The notes: generated from the letters alone by a model not told the origin. DNA of 64,000 bases from Paracoccus alcaliphilus (GCF_028553725.1 NZ_CP067124.1:1622001-1686000); one strand, 5' to 3'. Shown: positions 53,680-61,794, numbered from the stretch's first letter. Numbers and translations are program-made.

Positions 53680-53726
53680 TGGTGACCCCGGCAGGATTCG
53701 AACCTGCAACCTGCCCCTTAGGAGGG
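53680..53726 (-). other. 3' fragment of tRNA-Arg(CCT), prophage attachment site
   Basis: On the minus strand these 47 bases read as the anticodon loop (CTCCTAA, anticodon CCT), the T-arm (GCAGGTTCGAATCCTGC) and the acceptor end with encoded CCA (GGGGTCACCA) of tRNA-Arg. The 5' half (acceptor, D-arm) is replaced by unrelated sequence to the right. This is the left-over half-tRNA made when a phage integrates into a tRNA gene; the restored full tRNA should lie at the other prophage end, right of the window. Confidence 0.78.
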
Positions 53727-53778
53727 ACTGGCACCCCGCGCAGATACTGAGAATCTGTGCAAATAAGCAGCCCCTAAA

Positions 53779-53818
53779 GCAGGCGCGTTCCCGGTTTGTG
53801 CAGTCAGAACGCGCCTGC
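53779..53818. repeat. 11-bp perfect inverted repeat next to the attachment site
   Basis: GCAGGCGCGTT (53779-53789) and AACGCGCCTGC (53808-53818) are perfect reverse complements with an 18-base spacer. They lie about 50 bp inside the prophage from the tRNA fragment, where arm-type integrase or excisionase sites occur. A transcript hairpin is the alternative. Confidence 0.55.
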
Positions 53819-53886
53819 GCAGGTTCAGCGAACCAAAGAGCAAACCCCAAGAATTGGATAGGGCAGGGCTCTTCAGAATAAGGCAA

Positions 53887-53915
53887 GGCAGCGGCGATTG
53901 CGTGACGCCGCTGCC
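53887..53915 (-). terminator. Terminator of the Hint-protein gene
   Basis: A 10-bp perfect stem GGCAGCGGCG / CGCCGCTGCC with a 9-base loop starts 9 bp after the stop of the leftward gene. On the minus strand TTGCCTTATT follows, a modest T-rich tail, consistent with a rho-independent terminator. Confidence 0.65.
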
Positions 53916-53923
53916 GACGGTAG

Positions 53924-55219
53924 TTACATCACAAGGTCTTGGCCGTTCTGCACATGGCGAACCGCAAGTTTTCGTCCCTGACGGCCTGAAAGCAGCGGGC
54001 GGGCAGGCTCAGAAATGTAATCTCGTTGACGCAGTTCCGGGAAGAGTATGAATATCTCCTGAACCGCCTGACGGCCCACTGACTTGAGCGCCTCAGGGCC
54101 CGTATAGAGCGATTCGGTTTCGGCCCCGTTCGAAATGACCACTTCATGCTGTTCAAACAGCATGTGGAAATACTCTACCTCGGTCAGGTCCGTCGCGATA
54201 TCGATCCCGTCCACTTGAAGCAATTGCTTGGCCGCGACCAGGACTTCAGTTGTGCCGAACATGCGCTGAGCGATGCGCGAACGTACGAGCACACGGTGCT
54301 GCGGGGATACGATCAAATCCTGCTTGGGCGAGTTCTTGCCAAGAGAACCTGCGGAAATACGGATGGGGCGAAGATTGTCGGGGATGCTAATGTTGGGGGA
54401 TCCAATCCGTGTGGAGCCGATCCAGCGAATGGGCTGCTCACCGTTGTCACGGGTAATGACCATGTCACCTTCCCTCAAGTCTTCGACGGCAACCTCTCCG
54501 CGATTGGTAAGAAGACGGGTTCCACGCGCAAAGCAAACAATTTCGCCCGGAAATGTGAAAGTGCCGCCGCTGAGATAGTCGCCTTGGTTCGCAAGAAAGA
54601 GGTCGAATTGGTTCTGAGACATGGGGACTTCGACATGGACTTTCGGGGTCAGTACGCCGCCACCGGTTTCAAGATGCAAGACGCCGTTCCTATAGGCCGT
54701 TGCAGGACCGCCAAGGAATGTCGTGTCAAGGGAAAGTGTCTTTCCATCGACTATAAACTGATCGGTAGCTTCCATGCCCGTGGTGTTGAAAGTGATGGGA
54801 TTAAGGGCGCTCAGTAGAGAAACGGTGGGCGGATCGTAGAAGAAAGTACCGGTGTGATTTTCACCAGAAAATTCAACGTTATGATCCGCATTCAGCAACG
54901 TGCCAAGCGCACCCAGATCGATACCGGAAGCGTCAACATTGACGGTACTGTTATCTCCGACCTTGTAAGTCGTTGAGGTCAATGCGCTGACCGCGAGAAG
55001 ACCTTGGTCGACGTTGAGTGTACCACCGTTTTCAGCTGCAAATGTTGCGTTAGCACCAGCTGAAACACCGGCAACGCTGTTAATCGTCGCTTCGACACCG
55101 TCGACGGTTAGGGTGCTATTGCCCAAGCCGGATATGTTCACGACGTTTGTTTCGTCGGCATTACTTGCATTAATAACTACGTCGTTATTATTCAGCAAAT
55201 CAAGGTTCAGGATAGCCAT
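53924..55219 (-). CDS. Hint-domain protein
   Basis: A 431-residue protein. The first 230 residues are rich in Asn, Thr, Val and Gly with repeated beta-strand-like text (NVVNISGLGNSTLTVDGVEA; GTLNVDQGLLAV), as in secreted or surface proteins. A Hint (hedgehog/intein) domain follows: CFARGTRLLTNRGEVAVEDLREGD with the Cys that starts the reaction, and VSPQHRVLV with the conserved His. Such domains cleave or modify their own chain. The base composition is lower in GC than the surroundings. It lies just inside the prophage attachment site, so it is probably cargo. No classical signal peptide is seen; similar proteins in Rhodobacterales probably leave by type I secretion. Confidence 0.78.
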   Translation of the reverse strand: MAILNLDLLNNNDVVINASNADETNVVNISGLGNSTLTVDGVEATINSVAGVSAGANATFAAENGGTLNVDQGLLAVSALTSTTYKVGDNSTVNVDASGIDLGALGTLLNADHNVEFSGENHTGTFFYDPPTVSLLSALNPITFNTTGMEATDQFIVDGKTLSLDTTFLGGPATAYRNGVLHLETGGGVLTPKVHVEVPMSQNQFDLFLANQGDYLSGGTFTFPGEIVCFARGTRLLTNRGEVAVEDLREGDMVITRDNGEQPIRWIGSTRIGSPNISIPDNLRPIRISAGSLGKNSPKQDLIVSPQHRVLVRSRIAQRMFGTTEVLVAAKQLLQVDGIDIATDLTEVEYFHMLFEQHEVVISNGAETESLYTGPEALKSVGRQAVQEIFILFPELRQRDYISEPARPLLSGRQGRKLAVRHVQNGQDLVM

Positions 55220-55435
55220 AAAGTCCCTCGTACATGATCAACGCCAGAATTTTCTGGCCGCTACGCGTACCGACGTGCGTAAATTTATGTACCAGGGAAA
55301 AAACAGACAGCTTCCGCACATCGCACCGAATCAGCGGATAACCGCGATATGATCGGCATTTTCTTGCTTACAAAGTAAAAGTTGAGCTTGCAACTCATAG
55401 TTGCCTAGAGATGCTCCTATTTCGCCTAGTTGAGT
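55220..55435. other. Upstream region of the Hint-protein gene
   Basis: About 215 bp of AT-richer sequence without a gene. It should carry the promoter for the leftward Hint gene. A small inverted repeat GCAACT / AGTTGC at 55389-55403 is the only structure I see. Confidence 0.4.
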
Positions 55436-55597
55436 TCACCCTTCATGCCACGCCACCAGACACCGCAGCGCGATCCCCGGCAGCGCCTCGCGCGGGATGA
55501 CCAGCACGGCTTTGCCGACGTGCCAGACTGTCATCCCCTCGCGCGTGATCGAGTAGGTCGCGGGAGGGGCAACCGGCGCTTCACCGCGCGATGGCAT
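55436..55597 (-). CDS. Small phage protein (53 residues)
   Basis: ATG at 55597 opens a 53-residue frame (N-terminus MPSRGEAPVAPPATYSITRE, C-terminus ending CLVAWHEG) that stops at 55436-55438. It overlaps the end of the upstream 119-residue gene by 17 bp, as is common in compact phage operons. Not recognised; the frame position and coupling are the main support. Confidence 0.45.
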   Translation of the reverse strand: MPSRGEAPVAPPATYSITREGMTVWHVGKAVLVIPREALPGIALRCLVAWHEG

Positions 55598-55940
55598 TGT
55601 GCAGCGCGCCCGTCAGCATGTCCTGCGCGTCCTTCAGCTTCGCCTCGGCGAGGTTCTGAAGCACCGCCGGGTTCGGCTTAAGCGCCCCGATCGCATCCGG
55701 CACGCTGCTGCGCACATAGCCGAGGACCAGATCCAGCGCCGCCCGGCCGGTAAGCTCACGGGCAATGGCCAGCTGCGCACCTGTCATCAGAGCGGAATGC
55801 AGCGCGTCACGATGGCGGGCGGCGATGTCGATGCCCCATTTCTGGCGCGCCGTGGTGGCGGCCCAGCCGATGATGCCGGTCAGCGCGAGGCCGAGGATCT
55901 CGAGCAGGTGCGGCATCGCCGCGTTGATGATGGTTTGCAT
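55581..55940 (-). CDS. Phage membrane protein, putative holin-like
   Basis: A 119-residue protein with one N-terminal hydrophobic segment (LLEILGLALTGIIGWAATTA) followed by a long helical region, as in holins of the LLH type. It lies directly downstream of the endolysin gene, which supports a lysis role. A structural or unknown membrane role cannot be excluded. Confidence 0.55.
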   Translation of the reverse strand: MQTIINAAMPHLLEILGLALTGIIGWAATTARQKWGIDIAARHRDALHSALMTGAQLAIARELTGRAALDLVLGYVRSSVPDAIGALKPNPAVLQNLAEAKLKDAQDMLTGALHNAIAR

Positions 55941-55967
55941 TTTCAGGCTCCTTTATTCAGTTTCTAT

Positions 55968-56636
55968 TCAGCCCAGCAGCACGGCCCAGCTTTTCGGGCC
56001 GATGATGCCGTCGGCGCTCAGGCCGTTGGCGCGCTGGAATTGGCGGGTGGCGGCCTCGGTCTGCGGACCGAAGATGCCGTCGGGGGCCACGTCATAGCCC
56101 CGGGCCTGCATGCGGCGCTGCGCGGTAATGACGTGCTGGCCGCGCGAGCTGCGCCGGATCGTCGGCGGAATCTCGGGGGTGGTGACGGTGCTGGCGCTGC
56201 CGGTATCGACCGAGGCCCACCAGCTGCGCACATCGAAGCCGGGGCATAGCGTCGGGGCGAGATCGCGGTGACCGACCACCTGGGCGCCGGGGTGTGTGGC
56301 CAGCAGATCGCGCACCAGCCGGATCGTCGCGGCCTTCTGTGCATCCGTGCGATTATCGACGCCGACATTCGGCCCGGTGGCGCGCTCCAGCCCGCCGATG
56401 CAGCAGATGCCGAGGCTGCCGGTGTTGTGGCCTGCGACATGGGCGCCGACAGCGCTATCGGCCCGGCCTTTCTGGACGGTGCCGTCGCGCTTGATGATGT
56501 AGTGGTAGCCGACGTCATTCCAGCCGCGGTCGAGATGCATCTTGCGGATGTCCTCGACGCCCAGATCCTGATCGGCATAGGTCGAACTATAGTGCAGCAC
56601 GATGAAGCGCACCGGTGCGTTGGTCATTGTCATCAC
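55968..56636 (-). CDS. Phage N-acetylmuramoyl-L-alanine amidase (endolysin)
   Basis: A 222-residue enzyme with an N-terminal amidase_2 domain and a C-terminal peptidoglycan-binding domain. Zinc ligands are H15 (VLHYSST), a His near residue 121 (VGHRDLAP) and the Cys of LCPGFD; YHYIIKRDGTVQKGR is typical of the family. The C-terminal PG_binding_1 domain is seen in RMQARGYDVAPDGIFGPQTEAATRQFQRANGL. It cuts the amide bond between muramic acid and the stem peptide to release phage. A terminator lies just upstream, so it may have its own promoter. Confidence 0.9.
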   Translation of the reverse strand: MMTMTNAPVRFIVLHYSSTYADQDLGVEDIRKMHLDRGWNDVGYHYIIKRDGTVQKGRADSAVGAHVAGHNTGSLGICCIGGLERATGPNVGVDNRTDAQKAATIRLVRDLLATHPGAQVVGHRDLAPTLCPGFDVRSWWASVDTGSASTVTTPEIPPTIRRSSRGQHVITAQRRMQARGYDVAPDGIFGPQTEAATRQFQRANGLSADGIIGPKSWAVLLG

Positions 56637-56642
56637 TCCATG

Positions 56643-56667
56643 AAAAAACCCGCCGGTGAGGGCGGGT
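56643..56667 (-). terminator. Terminator upstream of the endolysin gene
   Basis: On the minus strand the stem CCCGCC / GGCGGG is followed by six T residues. It should end the transcript of the 107-residue gene and the genes to the right. Confidence 0.75.
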
Positions 56668-56699
56668 TGGGTTGGGTCAGCGTGGCGGCGGCTGTCTGG

Positions 56700-57023
56700 T
56701 CAGGCCTCGGCCCTCGCAATCGCCGCCTGCGCCTCTGCCCGCATGGCAGCTCGGCCCCCCTCATCAGGGATTTCCTGCGCGTAGGCCACGAACGCGAAAC
56801 GAACGTCATAATTGTCTCCGATGAGCGCAACGGTTGAGAGATTGTCCAATCCCTCGGGGTCCATCTCGGGGTAGTCGTTAAGATCGTGAACGATATCGTT
56901 ACCGTCCCCGCGCATCGTTATAACGGTTCCCTCGACCATGAGTTCGACCACATGCCATCCCTCTGTATTAGGTGCTGACTGTGCTACCAATTCCGCCAAT
57001 GGCCACGGTGCCCCGACAAGCAT
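56700..57023 (-). CDS. Hypothetical phage protein, possibly the tail of a gene cut by IS256
   Basis: A 107-residue frame beginning at ATG 57023. The frame stays open upstream to the IS256 end at 57056 (reading RYLHGWIAGV before the ATG), so it may be the C-terminal part of the tail gene on the other side of the insertion, not a separate gene. The C-terminus is Ala-rich (AAMRAEAQAAIARAEA). No family is recognised. Confidence 0.5.
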   Translation of the reverse strand: MLVGAPWPLAELVAQSAPNTEGWHVVELMVEGTVITMRGDGNDIVHDLNDYPEMDPEGLDNLSTVALIGDNYDVRFAFVAYAQEIPDEGGRAAMRAEAQAAIARAEA

Positions 57024-57055
57024 AACCCCTGCGATCCAGCCATGGAGATATCGCC

Positions 57056-58409
57056 GAAAGTTGGTGACGCCGGATCAGGCGGCGTTTTGAAGTTGGCGCA
57101 GGCCGTCGCGGAACTCAACCCCTTGGATGATCTCGGGCAACCGGTTCCGGCCATCGAGCTTGCGCCATTTGCCCTGCGCGGCGATCATCAGCTTGAACGC
57201 CATGGCGAGGCCGGTCTGGCGGCTTAGGCACCCCTTGGTGCGTTTCGTCCGGTGGCGGACCGTGGCGAAGGTGCTTTCGATCGGGTTTGATGTCCGGATG
57301 TGCTTCCAGTGTTCGGCCGGGTAGTCGTAAAAAGTCAGCAGCGCGCTGCGATCCTTGACCAACTTGTCGACCGCCTTGTCCCATTTGACGCCGTAGGTTT
57401 CGACGAAGAAATCGAAGGCCGCCTCCGCCTCGGCGCGGGTCCCGGCCTGCCAGATGTCGTGCAGATGACCCTTCGCCTTGGCCTGCACCGATTGCGGCAA
57501 CGCATTGAGAACGTTCATCGTTTTATGGACCCAGCACCGTTGTTCCCGCGTCGAGGCGAAGACCTCCCGCAGGGCCGCCCAAAACCCCAGGGCGCCGTCG
57601 CCGATGGCCAGTTTCGGATCCTGTTTCAGACCACGCCGCCTCAGATCCAGCAGCACCTCGCGCCAGCTTTGCGTGCTTTCACGAAAGCCGTCTGTCATCG
57701 CCAGCAGCTCCTTGCGGCCATATTCATCGGCGCCCACGATCACCAGAACGCATTGTTTTTCCTCAGCCATCCGCGGCTTGAAGTAGACGCCGTCGGCCCA
57801 GATGTAGAGGAAACGACGCGCATCAAGGTCGCGTTTCTGCCAGGCCTCGTAGTCGTGCCACCAGTCGGCCTTCAGCCGCGTGATCGTCGTGGCCGACAGC
57901 CCCTTGGCGTTCGGTCCCAAGAGCGCCGCCAGCGCCTCGGTGAAATCGCCCGTGGAGACGCCCTTGAGGTAAAGCCATGGCAACAACTCCTCGACCGATT
58001 TCGCCTTGCGAAGGTAGCGCGGCAGGATGCTGGGGGTGAAACTGATCTTGTCCTCGCCGGGACCCCGGTCGCGCAGGCGCGGCACCTTCACCGCAACCGG
58101 TCCGATCCCGGTCAGCACCTCGCGCTCGGGCAAGGTTCCGTGGCGCACCAGCCGGGCTCGGCCATCGCCGAGCTTCTCGTCTGAAAAGGTGGCCAAGAGC
58201 GCCGCCATTTCCGCCTCGATCGCCTGCTCAATGAGTTTGCGCGCGCCAGCCCTGATCACTTCGGTCAGCGCGTCTGCCGCGAAACCCGATGGATCGGGCA
58301 GTCGGGTGATGGTATCGTCGTGCATGTGGCATATCCCTTTCTCCGCTGAGAATTGACGGCGTCTGAACACCGCCATGATATGCCGCCCCTCCGGGCATCA
58401 CCAACTTTC
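57056..58409. mobile_element. IS256-family insertion sequence in the prophage
   Basis: The 1,354-bp element is bounded by inverted repeats: GAAAGTTGGTGACGCC at 57056 and the reverse complement of GAAAGTTGGTGATGCC ending at 58409. It contains one intact transposase on the minus strand. The 8-9 bases outside each end (ATATCGCC and GCGCGTTT) do not match, so no target duplication is visible; a deletion or recombination may have followed insertion. Confidence 0.82.
57075..58325 (-). CDS. IS256-family transposase
   Basis: A 416-residue DDE transposase of normal length. The first Asp is in YIWADGVYFK, the second in LAIGDGALGFWAAL and the Glu in SNPIESTFATVR. The N-terminus MHDDTITRLPDP and ATG at 58325 with AAAGGGA upstream fix the start. 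No stops or frameshifts are seen, so the element is probably active. Confidence 0.92.
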   Translation of the reverse strand: MHDDTITRLPDPSGFAADALTEVIRAGARKLIEQAIEAEMAALLATFSDEKLGDGRARLVRHGTLPEREVLTGIGPVAVKVPRLRDRGPGEDKISFTPSILPRYLRKAKSVEELLPWLYLKGVSTGDFTEALAALLGPNAKGLSATTITRLKADWWHDYEAWQKRDLDARRFLYIWADGVYFKPRMAEEKQCVLVIVGADEYGRKELLAMTDGFRESTQSWREVLLDLRRRGLKQDPKLAIGDGALGFWAALREVFASTREQRCWVHKTMNVLNALPQSVQAKAKGHLHDIWQAGTRAEAEAAFDFFVETYGVKWDKAVDKLVKDRSALLTFYDYPAEHWKHIRTSNPIESTFATVRHRTKRTKGCLSRQTGLAMAFKLMIAAQGKWRKLDGRNRLPEIIQGVEFRDGLRQLQNAA

Positions 58410-60091
58410 GCGCGTTTCTCCCAGCCATGCACCACAGTGTTGTATTCAATATCCATGCGGGGGTTGGTCCACATCCCCGCACCAGTCCTGCGGATTTGCA
58501 GAGCGCCGAATCCATCAGCATCATCGGCAATGGCCCCATTCCACACAGCTACACATATGTAATTCGTGCCGCTCTCATTAGGGGCGGCAATCGTCGTGTC
58601 GCTGGTGAATGTGTAGGCACCATCAACCAGTGATGGGAGTGCCGTCGATGGCGTTGGGCCGTCATACCCAGAGCCGTCATTGTTCAGAATAAACACCGTA
58701 TCCGGCATTTCACCCGGCTCGGGTTCCGGGTCTGGGTCAGGGTTCGGGTCGGTATCCGGGTCGGCCAGCGTCCAGTTCGGCATTGGGTCGCCATCGGATG
58801 GTTGCCACCGCAACGCCGCGCCCTCAGTTCCGCCCATCCCGACAGGTTCATATGCGGTCGCAATTTCCCATGCGATCTGCCAGAAATACTCAGCCAGAGC
58901 CTGCGGCACGGCAGGGTGTGGCCCATCGTGGTTTTCCCATTCTGGGGTGATATAGACGTTTTCAGCCTCGGTCAGATTGACCTGATACAGGCAGGTCGCC
59001 ACGAGGCACGACAGGCCATAACATGCGGTAGTGTCGGGATGAATACCATCCCCGAACAGTTCCTGAATATCCGTGATGCCCGGCACCAGCTCATTCTGAA
59101 TGTCGTCGTAAACACGTTCCATCCATTTGTGGCCGGGGAACAGCCAGACGCGCCAATCCTCGGGCAGCGACGGGTAAAGCTGGTGCATTTTCCACGTCGC
59201 ATAATCTGCCATGTATTTGAAACTGTTTTCATATTCAGGCAGACCGGTGCGGAATGTGAACCCCGTCCATTCAGCGGGAGGTTCTGCGCCACCGGGGCCA
59301 TTCAGGTCGGGCCAGATCGACCACAGAATAACCTCGTTGCCTGCCCCATTCTCGACGGTGTTGGCAGCGAACCGGCAGAGATAATCCAGCGTGTTGACCA
59401 TACCTTCGCTGGTCGTGCGCGGGGGTGGGCCGCCCTCGGTGATCATCAGGGTGTGGAATTGGTCGATATCTTCTACAGCGCGTTCGCCCTCGCCGATCTC
59501 GTCATCGTGATCCCACCGCCAGTAAAGGGTGCTACCGGGGATCGTTGACTTGATAACATTGCCCCACGTATCCATATAGCCGATAGACTCCAGGATAGCC
59601 CTCATATTGCCGGGGAATGGTCCGATATGCACATAGGAGTCGGTCAGGCTGTGGCCGCTGTGGATCGAGCGAGTGGAATTGGTGGAAGCGGTGCGGGCGA
59701 AGTCGCCGGGTTCGACAGGCTCATCCGCCGCGACGACCGGCCCGAGCGCCACACCCCGCACCCATCCGCTCTGCCCGGCCGCGTTCTGGGCGCGGACGTT
59801 CGGCGCGATCAGCCGCCCGATATCATCCTCATCCAGCGTGATGCTGGCGGTGCCGCGGGCGGGCGGGTAGCCGGTCCATGTCTCGCCGTCATCCGACCAC
59901 AGCCACCGCTGCGTCACCTCGATGGGCGCCGTGCCCGACCACAGGCCAGCCGTGGCCGTCAGCGCCTCGCCCACCTGCGGGGTGCCGGTCGCGACAGGGG
60001 GCGCGGTATTGACCGGCGGCTGCGCAGGCACGGGATCGCCATTGAGGCCGACGCGGATCCGGAAGGGTGGCCAGAAGCTGTTCATCATCAA
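58410..60091 (-). pseudogene. Phage tail protein with SGNH-hydrolase domain, 3' end cut by IS256
   Basis: About 560 residues precede the IS256 end. The N-terminal 140 residues look like Ig-like/fibronectin-type virion modules (GEALTATAGLWSGTAP; APNVRAQNAAGQSGW). A hydrolase domain of the SGNH type follows, with a block-I-like SIHSGHSLTDSYV and a block-V-like GDGIHPDTTACYG. A Pro/Asp/Glu linker (DPNPDPDPEPEP) leads into a lectin-like C-terminal part that ends at HGWEKR where the IS begins. Tail proteins with esterase domains deacetylate surface glycans. The missing end may be the frame at 56700-57055. Confidence 0.68.
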
Positions 60092-60324
60092 AACCCCCTC
60101 ACAACGGTCAGCGCACTGCTGCCATGAAATGTACTGCGGGCGACAATCGTCACCGCATCATCGACCTGAAACGCGCCGGCGTAGCCCGGCAGCCGCAGCC
60201 GGTTCGCCTCGTCCGGCTCGCCCGGGCAGATGTCGATCGGGTGCGGGCTGTGATTCTGGACGATGTCCCCCGCTTGCAGCGAGATCGGGTCGGACCAGCT
60301 GTCGGTGATCGGATAGACGGGCAT
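60088..60324 (-). CDS. Small phage virion-associated protein
   Basis: A 78-residue protein (N-terminus MPVYPITDSWSDPISLQAGD) of beta-rich character. ATG at 60324 follows GGAGG. Its stop overlaps the start of the tail gene by 4 bp, so they are translated together. Not recognised beyond its place in the tail region. Confidence 0.6.
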   Translation of the reverse strand: MPVYPITDSWSDPISLQAGDIVQNHSPHPIDICPGEPDEANRLRLPGYAGAFQVDDAVTIVARSTFHGSSALTVVRGF

Positions 60325-60340
60325 GTGAGCCTCCATGTGA

Positions 60341-60358
60341 AAAAGCCCGCGCGAGGCG
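60341..60358 (-). terminator. Phage terminator before the tail operon
   Basis: GCCCGC / GCGGGC stem followed on the minus strand by five T residues. It lies just upstream of the small gene at 60088-60324 and would end leftward transcripts coming from the holin-like genes. Confidence 0.6.
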
Positions 60359-60602
60359 GGCGATGATTGAACGGCTGATATTTCGTGCTATGGATGTGAT
60401 GCCTCGCGCGCGCACATTTTTTTGCGAGGCCGGGCCAAGGTCACATTGAGCTTTTTGCGGCATCAGGGATCTTGGCCCAACCCTCGGGCAGACGCGGCAT
60501 GGCGATGACGTTCGCCCTATCCACAAACCGCCAGACAACCAGATGTGATGGGACACAGCCGGGCATCTGAAATAAAGCTTGCCGGAAATCAGGAGGGTGA
60601 GG
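60359..60602. other. Non-coding stretch between tail operon and RcnB-like gene
   Basis: About 240 bp with no convincing gene. A 41-codon leftward frame (starting at 60566) exists but has no ribosome site. An imperfect GCCTCGC / GCGAGGC repeat with a T-run lies near 60402-60432. The divergent promoters of the tail genes and the RcnB-like gene should be here. Confidence 0.4.
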
Positions 60603-60986
60603 ATGTCTCTCATTTCGAAAGTTGCGGTTCATGTCGGGATTATCGGCGTCTTATTCGCAACCTCCGCAGTTGCGGAGCCGGGTCGGGGCCACGGGCATCA
60701 GCGGGCGCAATCCCATATTGGGCACTGCCCGCCTGGCCTCGCGAAGAAGAACCCACCTTGCGTCCCCCCTGGTCAGGCGAGGAAAAACGGTTTCCACTAC
60801 GGAAATCGCGTTGGCGAAATCCTCCGGGCCGGCGACTATGTGTTGATCCGAGATCCGCGCCGATATGATCTTCAACGCCGTCAAGGTTGGAGCTACTATC
60901 GTGACGGCAACAGGGCATATCGCGTGGACAGCGAAACTCGTCAAATCTTGGCCATCCTCAACCTGATCGACACATTTTCGAATTAG
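60603..60986 (+). CDS. RcnB-like periplasmic protein
   Basis: A 127-residue protein with a signal peptide ending near TSAVA-EP, a CPPGLAKKNPPCVPPGQA motif common in small Rhodobacterales envelope proteins, and an RcnB-type C-terminal domain (DYVLIRDPRRYDLQRRQGWSYYRDGNRAYRVDSET). RcnB of E. coli is linked to nickel/cobalt homeostasis; related proteins are of unknown function. ATG at 60603 has AGGAGG upstream. It is the only rightward gene among leftward late genes, so it looks like a prophage cargo (moron) gene. Confidence 0.75.
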   Translation: MSLISKVAVHVGIIGVLFATSAVAEPGRGHGHQRAQSHIGHCPPGLAKKNPPCVPPGQARKNGFHYGNRVGEILRAGDYVLIRDPRRYDLQRRQGWSYYRDGNRAYRVDSETRQILAILNLIDTFSN

Positions 60987-61025
60987 GCTGCGTATCAGAC
61001 GCGGAGTGGGTGGCAGAAGCCTCTC

Positions 61026-61469
61026 TCACTCCGGCTTCGTCACCCCCGAACAGAACGGCCCGAAATACCGCTGCCGTCCGCTGTCGCTGGCGACCGAGAA
61101 CCGCGAGCAGACCCGGTAGATATCGAGCGGCGGGCTGCACCGCACGAATGCCTGTATGCGCCACATGCGCTTGCGCTCGCCCAGCCAGCTGTTGTGATGC
61201 TCGGCCGAGCAGAGGATCGCGCCGCCCTCATCCTCGATCGTGTTGATCCGGACCCCTCTGGCCGTGCCGCGCGTCAGGGTCAGATCCTCGACTAGGATCG
61301 CGCCGGTGCTGCCCTGCATGACGGTCAGCTGATTGTCGATCCACGGCTCACCCCGGATCGTGTCCCACATGCGCGGGCCGAACACGATCATCGCGCAGAC
61401 GAGGATCACCAGCGAACCGGGCGTGCTGTGTCGTTGCACCGCCCCGCGCAGATTGGTCAGGTCACCCAT
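61026..61469 (-). CDS. Phage membrane-anchored protein of unknown function
   Basis: A 147-residue protein with one hydrophobic segment near residues 20-35 (SLVILVCAMIVFGPRMW) and a predicted outside domain of beta type with two cysteines (RCSPPLDIYRVCSRF). Its start overlaps the end of the holin-like gene by 8 bp, the spacing often seen for lysis-cassette genes; a spanin-like role is conceivable but not shown by any motif. Confidence 0.6.
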   Translation of the reverse strand: MGDLTNLRGAVQRHSTPGSLVILVCAMIVFGPRMWDTIRGEPWIDNQLTVMQGSTGAILVEDLTLTRGTARGVRINTIEDEGGAILCSAEHHNSWLGERKRMWRIQAFVRCSPPLDIYRVCSRFSVASDSGRQRYFGPFCSGVTKPE

Positions 61470-61794
61470 TCTTTCCGCCTCCCAAGCGCTTGACGAGGAT
61501 ATCCCGAAGAACCGCCCGATCGGCGACGATGGAGGTCGCCACATCGAGCAGCAGATAGCCGCAGGACGAAAGCAGGATCACGGCCAGCGCCTCGCTGATC
61601 CCGGCCCAGGCCGCTGCATCGGGACCGAAGGAATAGGCCATCATGCCGCTGATCCCCGCCTCGATCACGCGTGACAGGCGCGAGGGGTGCTGCGACTTGC
61701 GGTAGACATAGAGCGTGCCGGCGATCAGCGCGATCCAGACTTCAGGAGACCGGGCGCCCGCGATCGAGCGCCACAGGTTGGGATCGTCGGCCAT
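61462..61794 (-). CDS. Phage membrane protein, putative holin
   Basis: A 110-residue protein with two or three hydrophobic segments (VWIALIAGTLYVYRK; ISGMMAYSFGPDAAAW; ALAVILLSSCGYLLLDVAT) and a basic C-terminus (KRLGGGKNG), a layout common in holins. ATG at 61794 gives MADDPNLW, typical for the group. It is coupled to the next gene. Confidence 0.62.
   Translation of the reverse strand: MADDPNLWRSIAGARSPEVWIALIAGTLYVYRKSQHPSRLSRVIEAGISGMMAYSFGPDAAAWAGISEALAVILLSSCGYLLLDVATSIVADRAVLRDILVKRLGGGKNG

Noticed and set aside
51551..53726. CRISPR-associated transposon suggested by TniQ
   Set aside because: No cas genes, no CRISPR array and no tnsABC-type genes are found in the window.
53677..53886. 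69-residue frame ending in RLQVRILPGSP
   Set aside because: The conserved-looking tail is just the translation of the tRNA-Arg fragment; no ribosome site.
60441..60566. Small leftward gene of 41 residues
   Set aside because: No ribosome site and no family match, and it lies in a likely promoter region; too weak to annotate.
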